Origin: UBA2421 sp002343075
GTDB lineage: Bacteria > Planctomycetota > Phycisphaerae > Tepidisphaerales > Tepidisphaeraceae
Direction: 5' to 3'
DNA length: 64,000 bases
Assembly (NCBI GenBank): GCA_937982565.1
Contig: CALJLN010000003.1
Coordinates: 1-64,000 of the forward strand
Shown here: positions 17,189-25,481 of the stretch, piece by piece
Numbering within the stretch: position 1 is the stretch's first letter
How the letters are laid out: each line of letters starts with the position of its first letter
The notes under the pieces: model-generated
What the model saw: the letters and a program-made list of their open reading frames with translations, nothing else
Database searches by the model: none
What the model was told of the DNA's origin: nothing
Translations under genes and position numbers: made by a program

Positions 17189-18559
17189 ATGACCGACAAA
17201 GCAGATAACTCCGCGAGCGTTTTGATTGTGGACGATGAAACCGAGCACGCGCAGGTGATGTGCGAAGCGCTTCAACGCATCGGGCACGAATGTGATGTAG
17301 TCTACAGTCTGGCTGATGCCGAGAAGAAGTTGGCCGCGAAGAAGTATGACGTGATTGTGACGGACCTCCTGATGGATGGTCGCAAAGACGGGCTGGAAGT
17401 GTTGCGCAGAAGCAAGGCACTCAACCCTCCGCCGCCGGTGCTCCTGGTGACGGCTGTGAATGATGTGCCGACGAGCCGGCAGGCGATTCAGGAAGGTGCA
17501 TACGACTACATTACCAAGCCGCTTGATCTGGAGGACTTCCGCGCCCAGGTGAACCGCGCGGTGGAGAAGGCGCAGCTGGCTCGTCACAACGAGATCCTCG
17601 CGGAGCAGATTATCGATCGAGGCGGGTTTGAAGGGATTATTGGCCGCTCGCCGGCGATGACCCGGGTAATCACCACCGCGCGGCAGGTCGCGGCAAGTGA
17701 TATTCCGATCCTCATCCTCGGCGAAAGTGGGACAGGCAAGGAAATGATTGCGCAGGCTATTCACAGCGCGTCACGGCGGCGGAAGCACCGCTTGGTGGCG
17801 GTGAATTGCCCGGCATTTACTGAGTCGCTTCTGGAAGATGAGCTTTTTGGTCACATAAAGGGTGCCTACACCGGTGCGCTGAGTGACCGCGAGGGTCGGT
17901 TTGAATATGCCGACCGTGGCACGCTGTTCCTGGATGAAATTGGTGACATGCCCGCAGCGATGCAGGCCAAACTGCTGCGCGTGCTGGAGACGGGCGAGGT
18001 CGTTCGCGTGGGGAGTAATGAGCCGCGCAAGGTGGACGTGCGGCTGGTGAGCGCGACTAACAAGAATCTGGAAGAATTGGTTGCAGATAAGCAGTTTCGT
18101 GAAGATTTGTTCTTCCGGATCAAGGGCGTAACCGTAACCCTTCCGCCGCTCCGCGAGCGCCGGGAAGATATTCCGCTGTTGACCCACTTTTTCCTGAAGC
18201 AGTCCGCGGAGCGACATCGGAAGGAAATCGATGGCGTGCAGCCCGACGCGCAGCGGGTTCTCAACGCGTACGGCTGGCCGGGCAATGTTCGACAGCTCAA
18301 GAGCACGATCGAATTGATGGTGGTGCTGAGTCAGGGGCAAAACTTGTCGCTTGAAGATGTCCCTCCAGACCTTCGCCGCGGGACGACGGCGGAGAGTGCG
18401 ACCGCCACCAGCCTTGGTGGAGTGCCCTTGGACAGTATAACCAAGCAGGCAATCTTGCAGACGCTCGATCTGTGTAACGGCAATCGTGAAGAAGCCGCGA
18501 AAATGCTCGGTATCGGCGAGCGGACGCTCTATCGCAAAATTAAGGAGTATGGGATGTAG
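17189..18559 (+). CDS. Sigma-54-dependent response regulator, NtrC family
   Basis: The 456-residue protein contains a receiver domain (acidic pair D15/D16, phospho-site D59 in VTDLLMDG, K110 in ITKPLD), a sigma-54 activator AAA domain (GESGTGKE near residue 178; the sigma-54-contacting loop reads GAYTGA instead of GAFTGA; Walker B LFLDEIGDM) and a Fis-type helix-turn-helix at the C-terminus (NREEAAKMLGIGERTLYRKI). It should activate sigma-54 promoters when phosphorylated by the kinase encoded just upstream. ATG 17189 is preferred over GTG 17159 because it begins just before the receiver domain. Confidence 0.94.
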   Translation: MTDKADNSASVLIVDDETEHAQVMCEALQRIGHECDVVYSLADAEKKLAAKKYDVIVTDLLMDGRKDGLEVLRRSKALNPPPPVLLVTAVNDVPTSRQAIQEGAYDYITKPLDLEDFRAQVNRAVEKAQLARHNEILAEQIIDRGGFEGIIGRSPAMTRVITTARQVAASDIPILILGESGTGKEMIAQAIHSASRRRKHRLVAVNCPAFTESLLEDELFGHIKGAYTGALSDREGRFEYADRGTLFLDEIGDMPAAMQAKLLRVLETGEVVRVGSNEPRKVDVRLVSATNKNLEELVADKQFREDLFFRIKGVTVTLPPLRERREDIPLLTHFFLKQSAERHRKEIDGVQPDAQRVLNAYGWPGNVRQLKSTIELMVVLSQGQNLSLEDVPPDLRRGTTAESATATSLGGVPLDSITKQAILQTLDLCNGNREEAAKMLGIGERTLYRKIKEYGM

Positions 18560-18582
18560 CTGTTGCGCTTCTCCCGGGTCTC

Positions 18583-19059
18583 ATGCAGTTTCGAATTGGC
18601 CACGGTTACGACATTCACCAACTCGCCAGCGGCGGCAGGCTGTTTGTCGCCGGGGTCGTGGTCTCGGAGGAAATGAGCGCCGTGGCTCACAGCGATGGCG
18701 ATGTCGCCATCCATGCGTTGGTCGATGCGATTCTCGGTGCGACGGGTGGCGGAGATATAGGAGAGCATTTTCCAAACTCCGACGCGCGATGGCGTGGTGC
18801 ATCGAGCGGCCATTTTCTGGCCGAAGCAGTGCGGCTTGCGGCGGCGGGGGGGTGGAAGGTGGTTAATGCCGACATCACCGTGCTGGCCGAGCGGCCGAAG
18901 CTACATGCCTTCAAACCTGCGATGACAGAGGCGATAAGCCACCATCTCGGGACGACGGCGGTGAACGTCAAGGCCGGCACCCATGAGGGGTGCGATGCGA
19001 TCGGCCGAGGCGAAGCAATTGCGGCGCACGCGGTTGTGTTGCTCACACGCAATGTCTGA
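18583..19059 (+). CDS. ispF: 2-C-methyl-D-erythritol 2,4-cyclodiphosphate synthase
   Basis: The 158-residue enzyme performs the fifth step of the MEP isoprenoid pathway. Visible landmarks are the metal ligands in RIGHGYDIHQL, the HSDGDVAIHALVDAILGA helix, the DIGEHFPNSD loop and the C-terminal KAGTHEGCDAIGRGEAIAAHA. It starts 23 bases after the response regulator and is followed after 19 bases by cysS, a common neighbour of ispF. Confidence 0.96.
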   Translation: MQFRIGHGYDIHQLASGGRLFVAGVVVSEEMSAVAHSDGDVAIHALVDAILGATGGGDIGEHFPNSDARWRGASSGHFLAEAVRLAAAGGWKVVNADITVLAERPKLHAFKPAMTEAISHHLGTTAVNVKAGTHEGCDAIGRGEAIAAHAVVLLTRNV

Positions 19060-19078
19060 CTAGAATCGGCTGCGAAAC

Positions 19079-20581
19079 ATGAGCCTCCGCATTTATAACA
19101 CCCTCACGCGTCAGAAAGAGCTTTTCGAGCCTTGCCGCCCGGGCCGGGTCGGCATCTATCTTTGTGGGCCGACGGTCTACAAATCACCGCACATTGGTCA
19201 CATGGTCGGGCCGGTGATATTCGATGCGATCAAGCGATATCTGGTTTACAAAGGGTTTGAGGTCACATGGGTTGTGAACATTACCGATGTCGACGACAAA
19301 CTGATCGATGCCGCCGCCAGGGCGGGCATCACCATGAGCGAAATGGCCGAGAAGCACACCGCCGAGTATTTTGACGCGCTCAAGTCGTTGGGGGTAGACG
19401 CGATCGATCACTTTCCGCGGGCCAGCGAACACATGCCCGAGATAATCGCGATGTGCGAACGGCTTGTCGAAACCGGTGCCGCCTATGCCGCAGGGGGCAA
19501 TGTGTGGTTCGATGTCGCCAAGGATGCTGACTACGGCAAGCTCTCTAACCGAAAGGTCGAGCAGCAGGAAGCCGGGCTGCGCGAGCTTGAAGGAGCGGGA
19601 AAACGCAACCCCGCCGACTTCGCACTCTGGAAGGCCGCCAAGCCCGGCGAGCCTTCCTGGGAAAGCCCCTGGGGCAAGGGCCGGCCCGGCTGGCACATCG
19701 AATGCTCGGCAATGAGCACCAAGATCCTGGGTGAAACGTTTGATCTTCACGGCGGAGGCATGGATCTCATGTTTCCGCACCACGAGAACGAGCTTGCCCA
19801 GAGTGAAAGCTGCACGGGCAGGCCGTTTGTGAAGTATTGGATGCACAATGGTCTAACCCGGGTGCGCACGAAATCAAACAGCGGCGATTGGACGGTCGAT
19901 GACATGCACGAGTCATCGGGTAATGCCATCCGCGTCCACGCGCTCTTGTCGAGGCACGGCCCGGAGCTGATTCGATATCTGCTGCTAAGCACGCATTATC
20001 GGCGCCCCATCGAGTTTAGTGACGACGCCTTGGTGGAAGCGCGCAAGGGTCTCACTGCATTTCACCGTCTTTTCGAGCGCGTTGAGAGGCTGCAGGGGGG
20101 CAAGCTTGATGACGCCACCGACATGGACAGGCATTCGGCCGAGATGATGCAGGGCGAACATGAAAAGTTTGCCCGCGATGTACTAGCGAGCAAAATGCGA
20201 TGGCTCGAAAGCATGGATGACGATTTCAACACCGCCGGCGCAATCGGGGTGATGCACCAGATGGCCACCGAAATCAACCGGTTTATCGAAGCAACCTCGC
20301 TCGCGCAGGAAAAGCAGCCCGAACTCGTGACCGCGGTTGCCGCGGCGGCGATCACGCTCAAGCGCCTCGGTGGAGTGCTGGGATTGTTCCGGGCCGCTCC
20401 GGCGGCAACCTCCGGCGGAGACGAACTGTTGGGGAAAGTGATGTCGCTGGTCATCACGCTCCGCAAGGATGCCCGGGCAAGCAAGAATTTCGCTCTCGCC
20501 GATGCCATTCGCGACGGGCTGACCAAGATTGGCGTCACCTTGGAAGACCTTCAGGGCGAGACCGTGTGGCGCAAAGCGTAG
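19079..20581 (+). CDS. cysS: Cysteinyl-tRNA synthetase with degenerate KMSKS motif
   Basis: The 500-residue class I synthetase has the Cys- and zinc-binding residues C29, C209, H234 and E238, the HIGH-type motif HIGH at 38-41, and the DxxDKL loop. The KMSKS position, normally KMSKSLGN, reads DMHESSGN (residues 275-282), preceded by an insertion of about ten residues. Both catalytic lysines are absent. All other parts, including the anticodon-binding helices, look intact, so this is probably a functional variant and not a pseudogene. It is part of an ispF-cysS cluster. No second cysS is in the window. Confidence 0.93.
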   Translation: MSLRIYNTLTRQKELFEPCRPGRVGIYLCGPTVYKSPHIGHMVGPVIFDAIKRYLVYKGFEVTWVVNITDVDDKLIDAAARAGITMSEMAEKHTAEYFDALKSLGVDAIDHFPRASEHMPEIIAMCERLVETGAAYAAGGNVWFDVAKDADYGKLSNRKVEQQEAGLRELEGAGKRNPADFALWKAAKPGEPSWESPWGKGRPGWHIECSAMSTKILGETFDLHGGGMDLMFPHHENELAQSESCTGRPFVKYWMHNGLTRVRTKSNSGDWTVDDMHESSGNAIRVHALLSRHGPELIRYLLLSTHYRRPIEFSDDALVEARKGLTAFHRLFERVERLQGGKLDDATDMDRHSAEMMQGEHEKFARDVLASKMRWLESMDDDFNTAGAIGVMHQMATEINRFIEATSLAQEKQPELVTAVAAAAITLKRLGGVLGLFRAAPAATSGGDELLGKVMSLVITLRKDARASKNFALADAIRDGLTKIGVTLEDLQGETVWRKA

Positions 20582-20613
20582 CACCCCTGATCCGACCGAA
20601 CCCGCGCCAGTCA

Positions 20614-22431
20614 TCAGTCGAGTAACGCGCGGTATTGGTTCATCGCCTTCAAAAAGTAGTAATCGCCGTAAATGATTGAGTTGTCGCGGCCAAACTCGTC
20701 GTTGGGGATGTTGACTGCGCCGTGTTGAAGCAGGCCGCGATGAATCGTGCCCGCGGCCCAGTACGTCGGGCTGACCAGCGACAAAAGGATGCGCTCGGCC
20801 GCGGCGCGGTAGCGCGTTCGCTCGGTCGAATCGGTCATCAATGTCGAAAGCTCAAGCAATCCGCTCGCGGCGACGGCGGCGGCACTGCTATCTTTGAACG
20901 TGTTTGGAATGGATGGGTGATTAAAGTCCCAGAAAGGAACGTTGTCCGCGGGAAGATGGTTAATGAAATAGTCCGCCACCTTCTTCGCGGCGGCAGTGAA
21001 ATCGGCGCGGCCCGTTTCGCGCGCCATCGTTGTAAATGACAAGATCGCCCAGGCCTGCCCTCGGCTCCATGTGCTGCTGTTACTGTAACCCTGGTAAGTC
21101 TCCTGCATGATAATGTCGCCGTTTGCAGCGTCGTACATGCCAAACTGGCTGATGCTGCCGTCGGGTCGTACCTGATTCGCGATCACTTTCTGCGTGTGCG
21201 CGATCGCCCGGCTGATGTACTGCTGGTTGTTCGTCTCGCGGCCGGCCCACATCAGCAGTTCCATGTCGGTCGTCATGTCCATGAGCACGGCAAAATTGGC
21301 CCGAGGGTTGCCGCTGCGGGTGGTGAACCAAGTCGTGCGAAATGCGCCGACGTTGTTGTTCCACTGCGCGTTCTTGGACGCCGCCGCCGCCAGCAGCACG
21401 TTTCGGTGAGCCGGATCATTGCTCGACTGATATAGCGGCAGGTACGACGTCAGAAACTTGAATGCCAGATCGCCGGTCTGGTTGGTCTGGCTTGCCAGTG
21501 AGGTGGTCCACTTGGTGGCATTGGCGCGCCAAGTACTGTTGCCGACGAAGTTGTAAATCTGCCACATCGTCCCTGCCAGAAATCCTGCAGTCCAGTGCGA
21601 GGCGTTCACCGTTTTCCACGTGCCATCGACGCGCGTTCGTTCGACAAACGTGTTGGCGTCTTTGCCGATGTCGCTCATCGTGCGATTAGCGGCAGCGACG
21701 GCGTACGCGAACACCCTTGCCACACTCTCGCGCAGCGGGTTGTCGTCTTCCACCGCTCCAAAATCGATCCCCGCGCGGGTCTGCCCCGACGCTACGGACT
21801 TGCTATGACCGTAACCGCTGAGCGGCCATGTCTGGCGTGCCGCTACATCGAGTTGAACGCGGATTTTGTATTTACCAGGCGATAGCTGATCGAATCGATA
21901 CTCACCCGCCGCGTTGGTCGTGGTGCGTGGTTCGCCGGTTTCGAGTGCCCCACTGTTGTTCAAGTCGAGATAAACCATGCGACCTGCCATGCCCGATTCG
22001 CCGATATCGCGGCTGCCGTCGCCGTCGAGGTCGGCGAATACCGTTCCCTTCAGCGAGCCTGTCGCCGGCGGGGGGACGAGGCCGAAATTCTGGTTGGCCG
22101 TGGTCTGGTTCGCTTTGACAATGACATTGCGGCCAAACTGGTTGGCCGGCGCGGTCTGTGAATCGCCAGACTGCAAAATCTGCCGGACCTTTAGCGTGCC
22201 AACCGGGACCGCGGTAAGCGAATATCTACCAGCGGAGTTGGTCGTGGTGCGCGGTTCGGAAGCGTCTAGCTTGGTATTGTTGTTTAGATCGACATAAATC
22301 GTGCGATTAGCAGCCCCTGGCTCACCCGAGTCCCATTTGCCATCGCGGTCAGCGTCGATGAAGACGGTGCCGGTGATGCTGGCCGCAAGCAATCTTCGAT
22401 TTTCCAGAGATTCAAGAAGTTCCCCATTCAT
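20614..22431 (-). CDS. Secreted GH88-like unsaturated uronidase with two SdrD-type B domains
   Basis: The 605-residue protein starts with the planctomycete surface motif LESLENRRLLAA (residues 6-17). Two SdrD/Cna-B-like beta domains follow (about 19-118 and 126-226; each contains TVF-D-DGDG-type turns and a GEYRF/GRYSL strand). The remainder is an alpha/alpha barrel resembling family 88 hydrolases. D321 (GDLAFKF) and D385 (LMDMTTDMELLMWAG) are in the positions of the catalytic pair of unsaturated glucuronyl hydrolase. It would remove unsaturated uronic acids left by polysaccharide lyases. It is convergent with cysS and divergent from the DUF4112 gene. GH105 is the main alternative. Confidence 0.82.
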   Translation of the reverse strand: MNGELLESLENRRLLAASITGTVFIDADRDGKWDSGEPGAANRTIYVDLNNNTKLDASEPRTTTNSAGRYSLTAVPVGTLKVRQILQSGDSQTAPANQFGRNVIVKANQTTANQNFGLVPPPATGSLKGTVFADLDGDGSRDIGESGMAGRMVYLDLNNSGALETGEPRTTTNAAGEYRFDQLSPGKYKIRVQLDVAARQTWPLSGYGHSKSVASGQTRAGIDFGAVEDDNPLRESVARVFAYAVAAANRTMSDIGKDANTFVERTRVDGTWKTVNASHWTAGFLAGTMWQIYNFVGNSTWRANATKWTTSLASQTNQTGDLAFKFLTSYLPLYQSSNDPAHRNVLLAAAASKNAQWNNNVGAFRTTWFTTRSGNPRANFAVLMDMTTDMELLMWAGRETNNQQYISRAIAHTQKVIANQVRPDGSISQFGMYDAANGDIIMQETYQGYSNSSTWSRGQAWAILSFTTMARETGRADFTAAAKKVADYFINHLPADNVPFWDFNHPSIPNTFKDSSAAAVAASGLLELSTLMTDSTERTRYRAAAERILLSLVSPTYWAAGTIHRGLLQHGAVNIPNDEFGRDNSIIYGDYYFLKAMNQYRALLD

Positions 22432-22474
22432 ACTCCTAATTGTAGCAGAACTCGGAATCGCTGTATTCCAAACC

Positions 22475-22524
22475 CCAGAATTTTCTGGAACCGCTTGAAC
22501 ATTCGTGACTTGCAGACGAATACT
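22475..22524 (+). promoter_or_regulatory. Candidate promoter with palindrome, upstream of DUF4112 gene
   Basis: TTGAAC (22495-22500), an 18-base spacer and AATACT (22519-22524) stand directly before the ATG at 22530, so transcription would begin at or next to the start codon. CCAGAA-TT-TTCTGG (22475-22488) is a perfect inverted repeat just upstream of the -35 element and could be an operator. The match to sigma-70 consensus is moderate (four of six in each box). Confidence 0.35.
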
Positions 22525-22529
22525 GAAGT

Positions 22530-22919
22530 ATGGAAACCGTTCGAGTGAATGTCCGGCGGTCGCTGGAGGGCACGGATGTCGAGGCAGATCTGGCCGCGGC
22601 GAGGATTCTCGCGCGCGTCATGGACGCGCAGTTTGAGCTCGGTACTGTCAAGTTCGGCCTTGACGCCGTATTGGGCTTGGTTCCGGTCGTTGGCGATCTC
22701 GCATCGATGATGGTCGGCATGTATCCGATCTACCTCGCGCGTAAACATGGGCTGGGCCGGACGGTTATCCTGCGCATGTGGGCGAATCTGGCGATCGACT
22801 TCGCTGCGGGCGTTGTGCCGGTGGTTGGCGATGTGGCGGATGTGCTGATCAAGGCAAACCTGAAGAACGTCGCGCTGCTTGAGAAGCACCTCCGAAGGAA
22901 ATACCATCTTCCCGCCTGA
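22530..22919 (+). CDS. DUF4112 family membrane-associated protein
   Basis: The 129-residue protein has the duplicated family signature: GLDAVLGLVPVVGDLAS (residues 44-60) and FAAGVVPVVGDVADVLIKANLKN (about 91-113), with a hydrophobic helix in each half. The function of the family is unknown. The upstream region suggests little or no leader. It is followed, after a gap of about 185 bases, by the MFS transporter. Confidence 0.9.
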   Translation: METVRVNVRRSLEGTDVEADLAAARILARVMDAQFELGTVKFGLDAVLGLVPVVGDLASMMVGMYPIYLARKHGLGRTVILRMWANLAIDFAAGVVPVVGDVADVLIKANLKNVALLEKHLRRKYHLPA

Positions 22920-23104
22920 TTTCCTTCCGTCACCATTCGCTTTTGAGCGGTCCTCTGACCGTATCTTCGAGCTTCGTCTTGCGGGTTCACCGATCGGGGC
23001 GAAGGGCGGCTTGAGAGTTTCGTGCATTGTGTTTAGTGTCGGCACGAACCGATGCGACCTCGAGCCCGCACGAGCCTTCAGGCATCCGTCCGCCGGAGAT
23101 TTCT

Positions 23105-24586
23105 TTGACCACTGATAGCGATTTGCCAGCCGATCCGGAGTCGCCGGGGGATCTGCGCCGAACGATGCGACTGGTGACTCTCGGCTGGGTGTTCGGGTCG
23201 GTCTGGCTGACGATGGTGTCGGGCGCGCCCATCGCCATCTTTGCGCGCCAACTCGACGCCAGTGAGTTCCAGTTTGGCTTGCTTACTGCTATGCCGTTTC
23301 TGGCATCGTTGATGAGCATGCCAGCGAGCGTGCTCATTGAGCGGACAGGCCAGCGGAAGGCGATCTTTCTCATTTCTCTGTTTGCGCAGCGATTTCTCTG
23401 GTTCGCAATCGCGACGGTGCCGGTGTGGATTATTATCTCGGGCGGCGAGAGTTGGGTGGGAACCGCGACGGTCATCTTCCTGGTGCTCGCGTTCTTTATG
23501 CATGCGGGGGTGGCGGTGGGGGGGCCGGCGTGGGTGAGTTGGATGGCAGACATCATCCCGGAGCGCGTCCGCGGAAAGTATTTTGCCCGGCGGCGGCAGT
23601 GGGGCGTCCTCTCGGCGATACCCGCGGCCTACATCGTGGGGTGGGTGATGGACCATTTCGCGCACGGGGACGGCCATCCCGACCGAGTGGGGATTCTCAT
23701 CGTTTGCGGGGTCATTTTCTCCATCGCGGCGGTGTTTGGGATCGTGGATATTGCGTTGTTTCTTCCGGTGAAAGAGCCTCACCGCGCCCCCGCCGAGAAA
23801 GCCCCGCTGCATACCATTTTCGCCTCCCCGCTCCGCGATCGGCAGTTTCTCATTTTTGCTGGATTTGTGGGGACGATGACATTCGCGATCAGCTTCATGG
23901 GCCAGTTTGTGACACTCTACATGATCGAGCGGCTGCAGATTTCTGCAAAGGCTACACAGCTCATGCTGCTGATCGCGCCGCTGGTTGCGACATTTCTGGT
24001 GCTGGGACACTGGGGAAGAGCCGTAGATCGAATGGGGAAAAAACCGGTGATGGCAATCGCCGGGCTTGGACTGGTGCCTGTGGGCCTTGGCTGGATTTTT
24101 GTCAATCCGGCCAGCCCGTGGCTGGGCTATGTGCTGTCGGCCGCGGGCGCAGCACTTTGGGCGGGGGTCGAGGTAGCGAACTTCAATTTTGTACTCGAGT
24201 TTAGTGGCAGCGAAGAGAGCGAAACTGGTGTGCGTGGCGGAAGTAACTTCGTCGCGGTCAATGGCGCGATCATCAATGTTGCCGGTTGCCTCGGCGGGCT
24301 CGCGGCGGGGTTGATCGCCCAACTGCTCCGCGAGTGGCAATGGCAGCCGACGATTCGATTTCTACCCACGATGACATTCTACGAACTCTTGTTCATCATC
24401 AGTGGAATTCTCAGACTCCTGGCGGTTGTCATCTTTCTGCCCCTGATTCACGAGCCACAAGCCCGGCCAGCTCGCGAGACGCTCGTTTACATGACAACCA
24501 ACATTTACAACAACATGGTGAGTGCCACACTTCAGCCGCTGCGCCTTGCGAGGCTGATGAAGAAAGCGACATATCGGGACGAGTAA
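23105..24586 (+). CDS. Major facilitator superfamily transporter
   Basis: The protein has about 493 residues and twelve predicted membrane segments. It has a charged loop between the second and third segments (IERTGQRKA) and the equivalent loop between segments eight and nine (RAVDRMGKKPVMA), both typical for the family. The substrate cannot be deduced. TTG 23105 is chosen because GGAG lies six bases upstream; the longer GTG 23027 start adds 26 polar residues with no site. It is convergent with pstB. Confidence 0.84.
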   Translation: MTTDSDLPADPESPGDLRRTMRLVTLGWVFGSVWLTMVSGAPIAIFARQLDASEFQFGLLTAMPFLASLMSMPASVLIERTGQRKAIFLISLFAQRFLWFAIATVPVWIIISGGESWVGTATVIFLVLAFFMHAGVAVGGPAWVSWMADIIPERVRGKYFARRRQWGVLSAIPAAYIVGWVMDHFAHGDGHPDRVGILIVCGVIFSIAAVFGIVDIALFLPVKEPHRAPAEKAPLHTIFASPLRDRQFLIFAGFVGTMTFAISFMGQFVTLYMIERLQISAKATQLMLLIAPLVATFLVLGHWGRAVDRMGKKPVMAIAGLGLVPVGLGWIFVNPASPWLGYVLSAAGAALWAGVEVANFNFVLEFSGSEESETGVRGGSNFVAVNGAIINVAGCLGGLAAGLIAQLLREWQWQPTIRFLPTMTFYELLFIISGILRLLAVVIFLPLIHEPQARPARETLVYMTTNIYNNMVSATLQPLRLARLMKKATYRDE

Positions 24587-24650
24587 CCAAATCCCAGCCG
24601 GTAGAAAGCATCGGAGACTGTCATCGGAGCGCGGAAGCCGCGGTGCCCGG

Positions 24651-25481
24651 TTAACCGAAACGTCCGGTTACATATGATTCAGTCATCGGGTTGGAAGGAT
24701 TGGTGAAGATTTTCTCTGTCTCGTCGAACTCGATCAACTCACCGAGGTACATGAAGGCCGTGTGGTCGCTGATGCGCGCCGCCTGGTGCATGTTGTGGGT
24801 TACGATCACAATTGTGACGGTCTTCTCTAACTCGGTGACGAGATCTTCGATGCGCGAAGTCGACATCGGGTCGAGTGCGGCGGTCGGTTCGTCCATGAGC
24901 AGCACTTCCGGTTGGGTGGCGAGCGCGCGGGCGATGCAAAGCCGTTGCTGCTGACCCCCGGAGAGACTGTTTCCACTGCTGTGCAGGCGATCCTTCACTT
25001 CGTCCCACAGGGCGGCACCCTTGAGTGCGTGCTCGACACGATGCTCAATAAGCGATTTATCAGAGATTCCACGGACGCGCATGCCGTACGCCACATTTTC
25101 ATAGATCGATTTTGGGAACGGATTGGGCTTCTGGAAGACCATGCTGCAGCGCATGCGAATCTCAATCGGTTCAAGTTCTCTTCCGACGAGGTTGATGCCC
25201 TCGGGATAGAGCATGATTTCGCCCTCATAGCGGTTGTTGGCGTATAGGTCGTGCATGCGATTGAACGAACGCAAAAGAGTGGATTTGCCGCAGCCGCTCG
25301 GGCCGATCAGCGCCGTCACCTTTTTCTCGGCGATCGGCATGTTAATGTTCTTCAACGCTCGGAACTTGTCGTAGTAGAAGCTGAAGTTCTTCACCTCGGC
25401 CTTCAGCGGTCCGACGTCGCGCAGCATGACCGAGCTATCGACCGGGGCTAGCGTTGCCGAGCCAGTGGGTGTCGTCACCAT
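24651..25481 (-). CDS. pstB: Phosphate ABC transporter ATP-binding protein
   Basis: The 276-residue ATPase has Walker A GPSGCGKS, the Q-loop FQKPNPFPKSIYENVAYG (diagnostic for PstB), signature NSLSGGQQQRLCIARALA and Walker B VLLMDEPTAALDP. Its ATG overlaps the pstA stop by seven bases (ATGGTGA), which shows translational coupling. An upstream in-frame start at 25655 lies within pstA and is rejected. The operon ends here: no phoU follows, and the convergent MFS gene begins its end 64 bases away. Confidence 0.97.
   Translation of the reverse strand: MVTTPTGSATLAPVDSSVMLRDVGPLKAEVKNFSFYYDKFRALKNINMPIAEKKVTALIGPSGCGKSTLLRSFNRMHDLYANNRYEGEIMLYPEGINLVGRELEPIEIRMRCSMVFQKPNPFPKSIYENVAYGMRVRGISDKSLIEHRVEHALKGAALWDEVKDRLHSSGNSLSGGQQQRLCIARALATQPEVLLMDEPTAALDPMSTSRIEDLVTELEKTVTIVIVTHNMHQAARISDHTAFMYLGELIEFDETEKIFTNPSNPMTESYVTGRFG

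Noticed and set aside
23078..24340. 420-codon minus-strand frame
   Set aside because: It lies fully opposite the MFS transporter, is rich in His/Arg/Pro as expected of a GC-rich antisense frame, and shows no motif.
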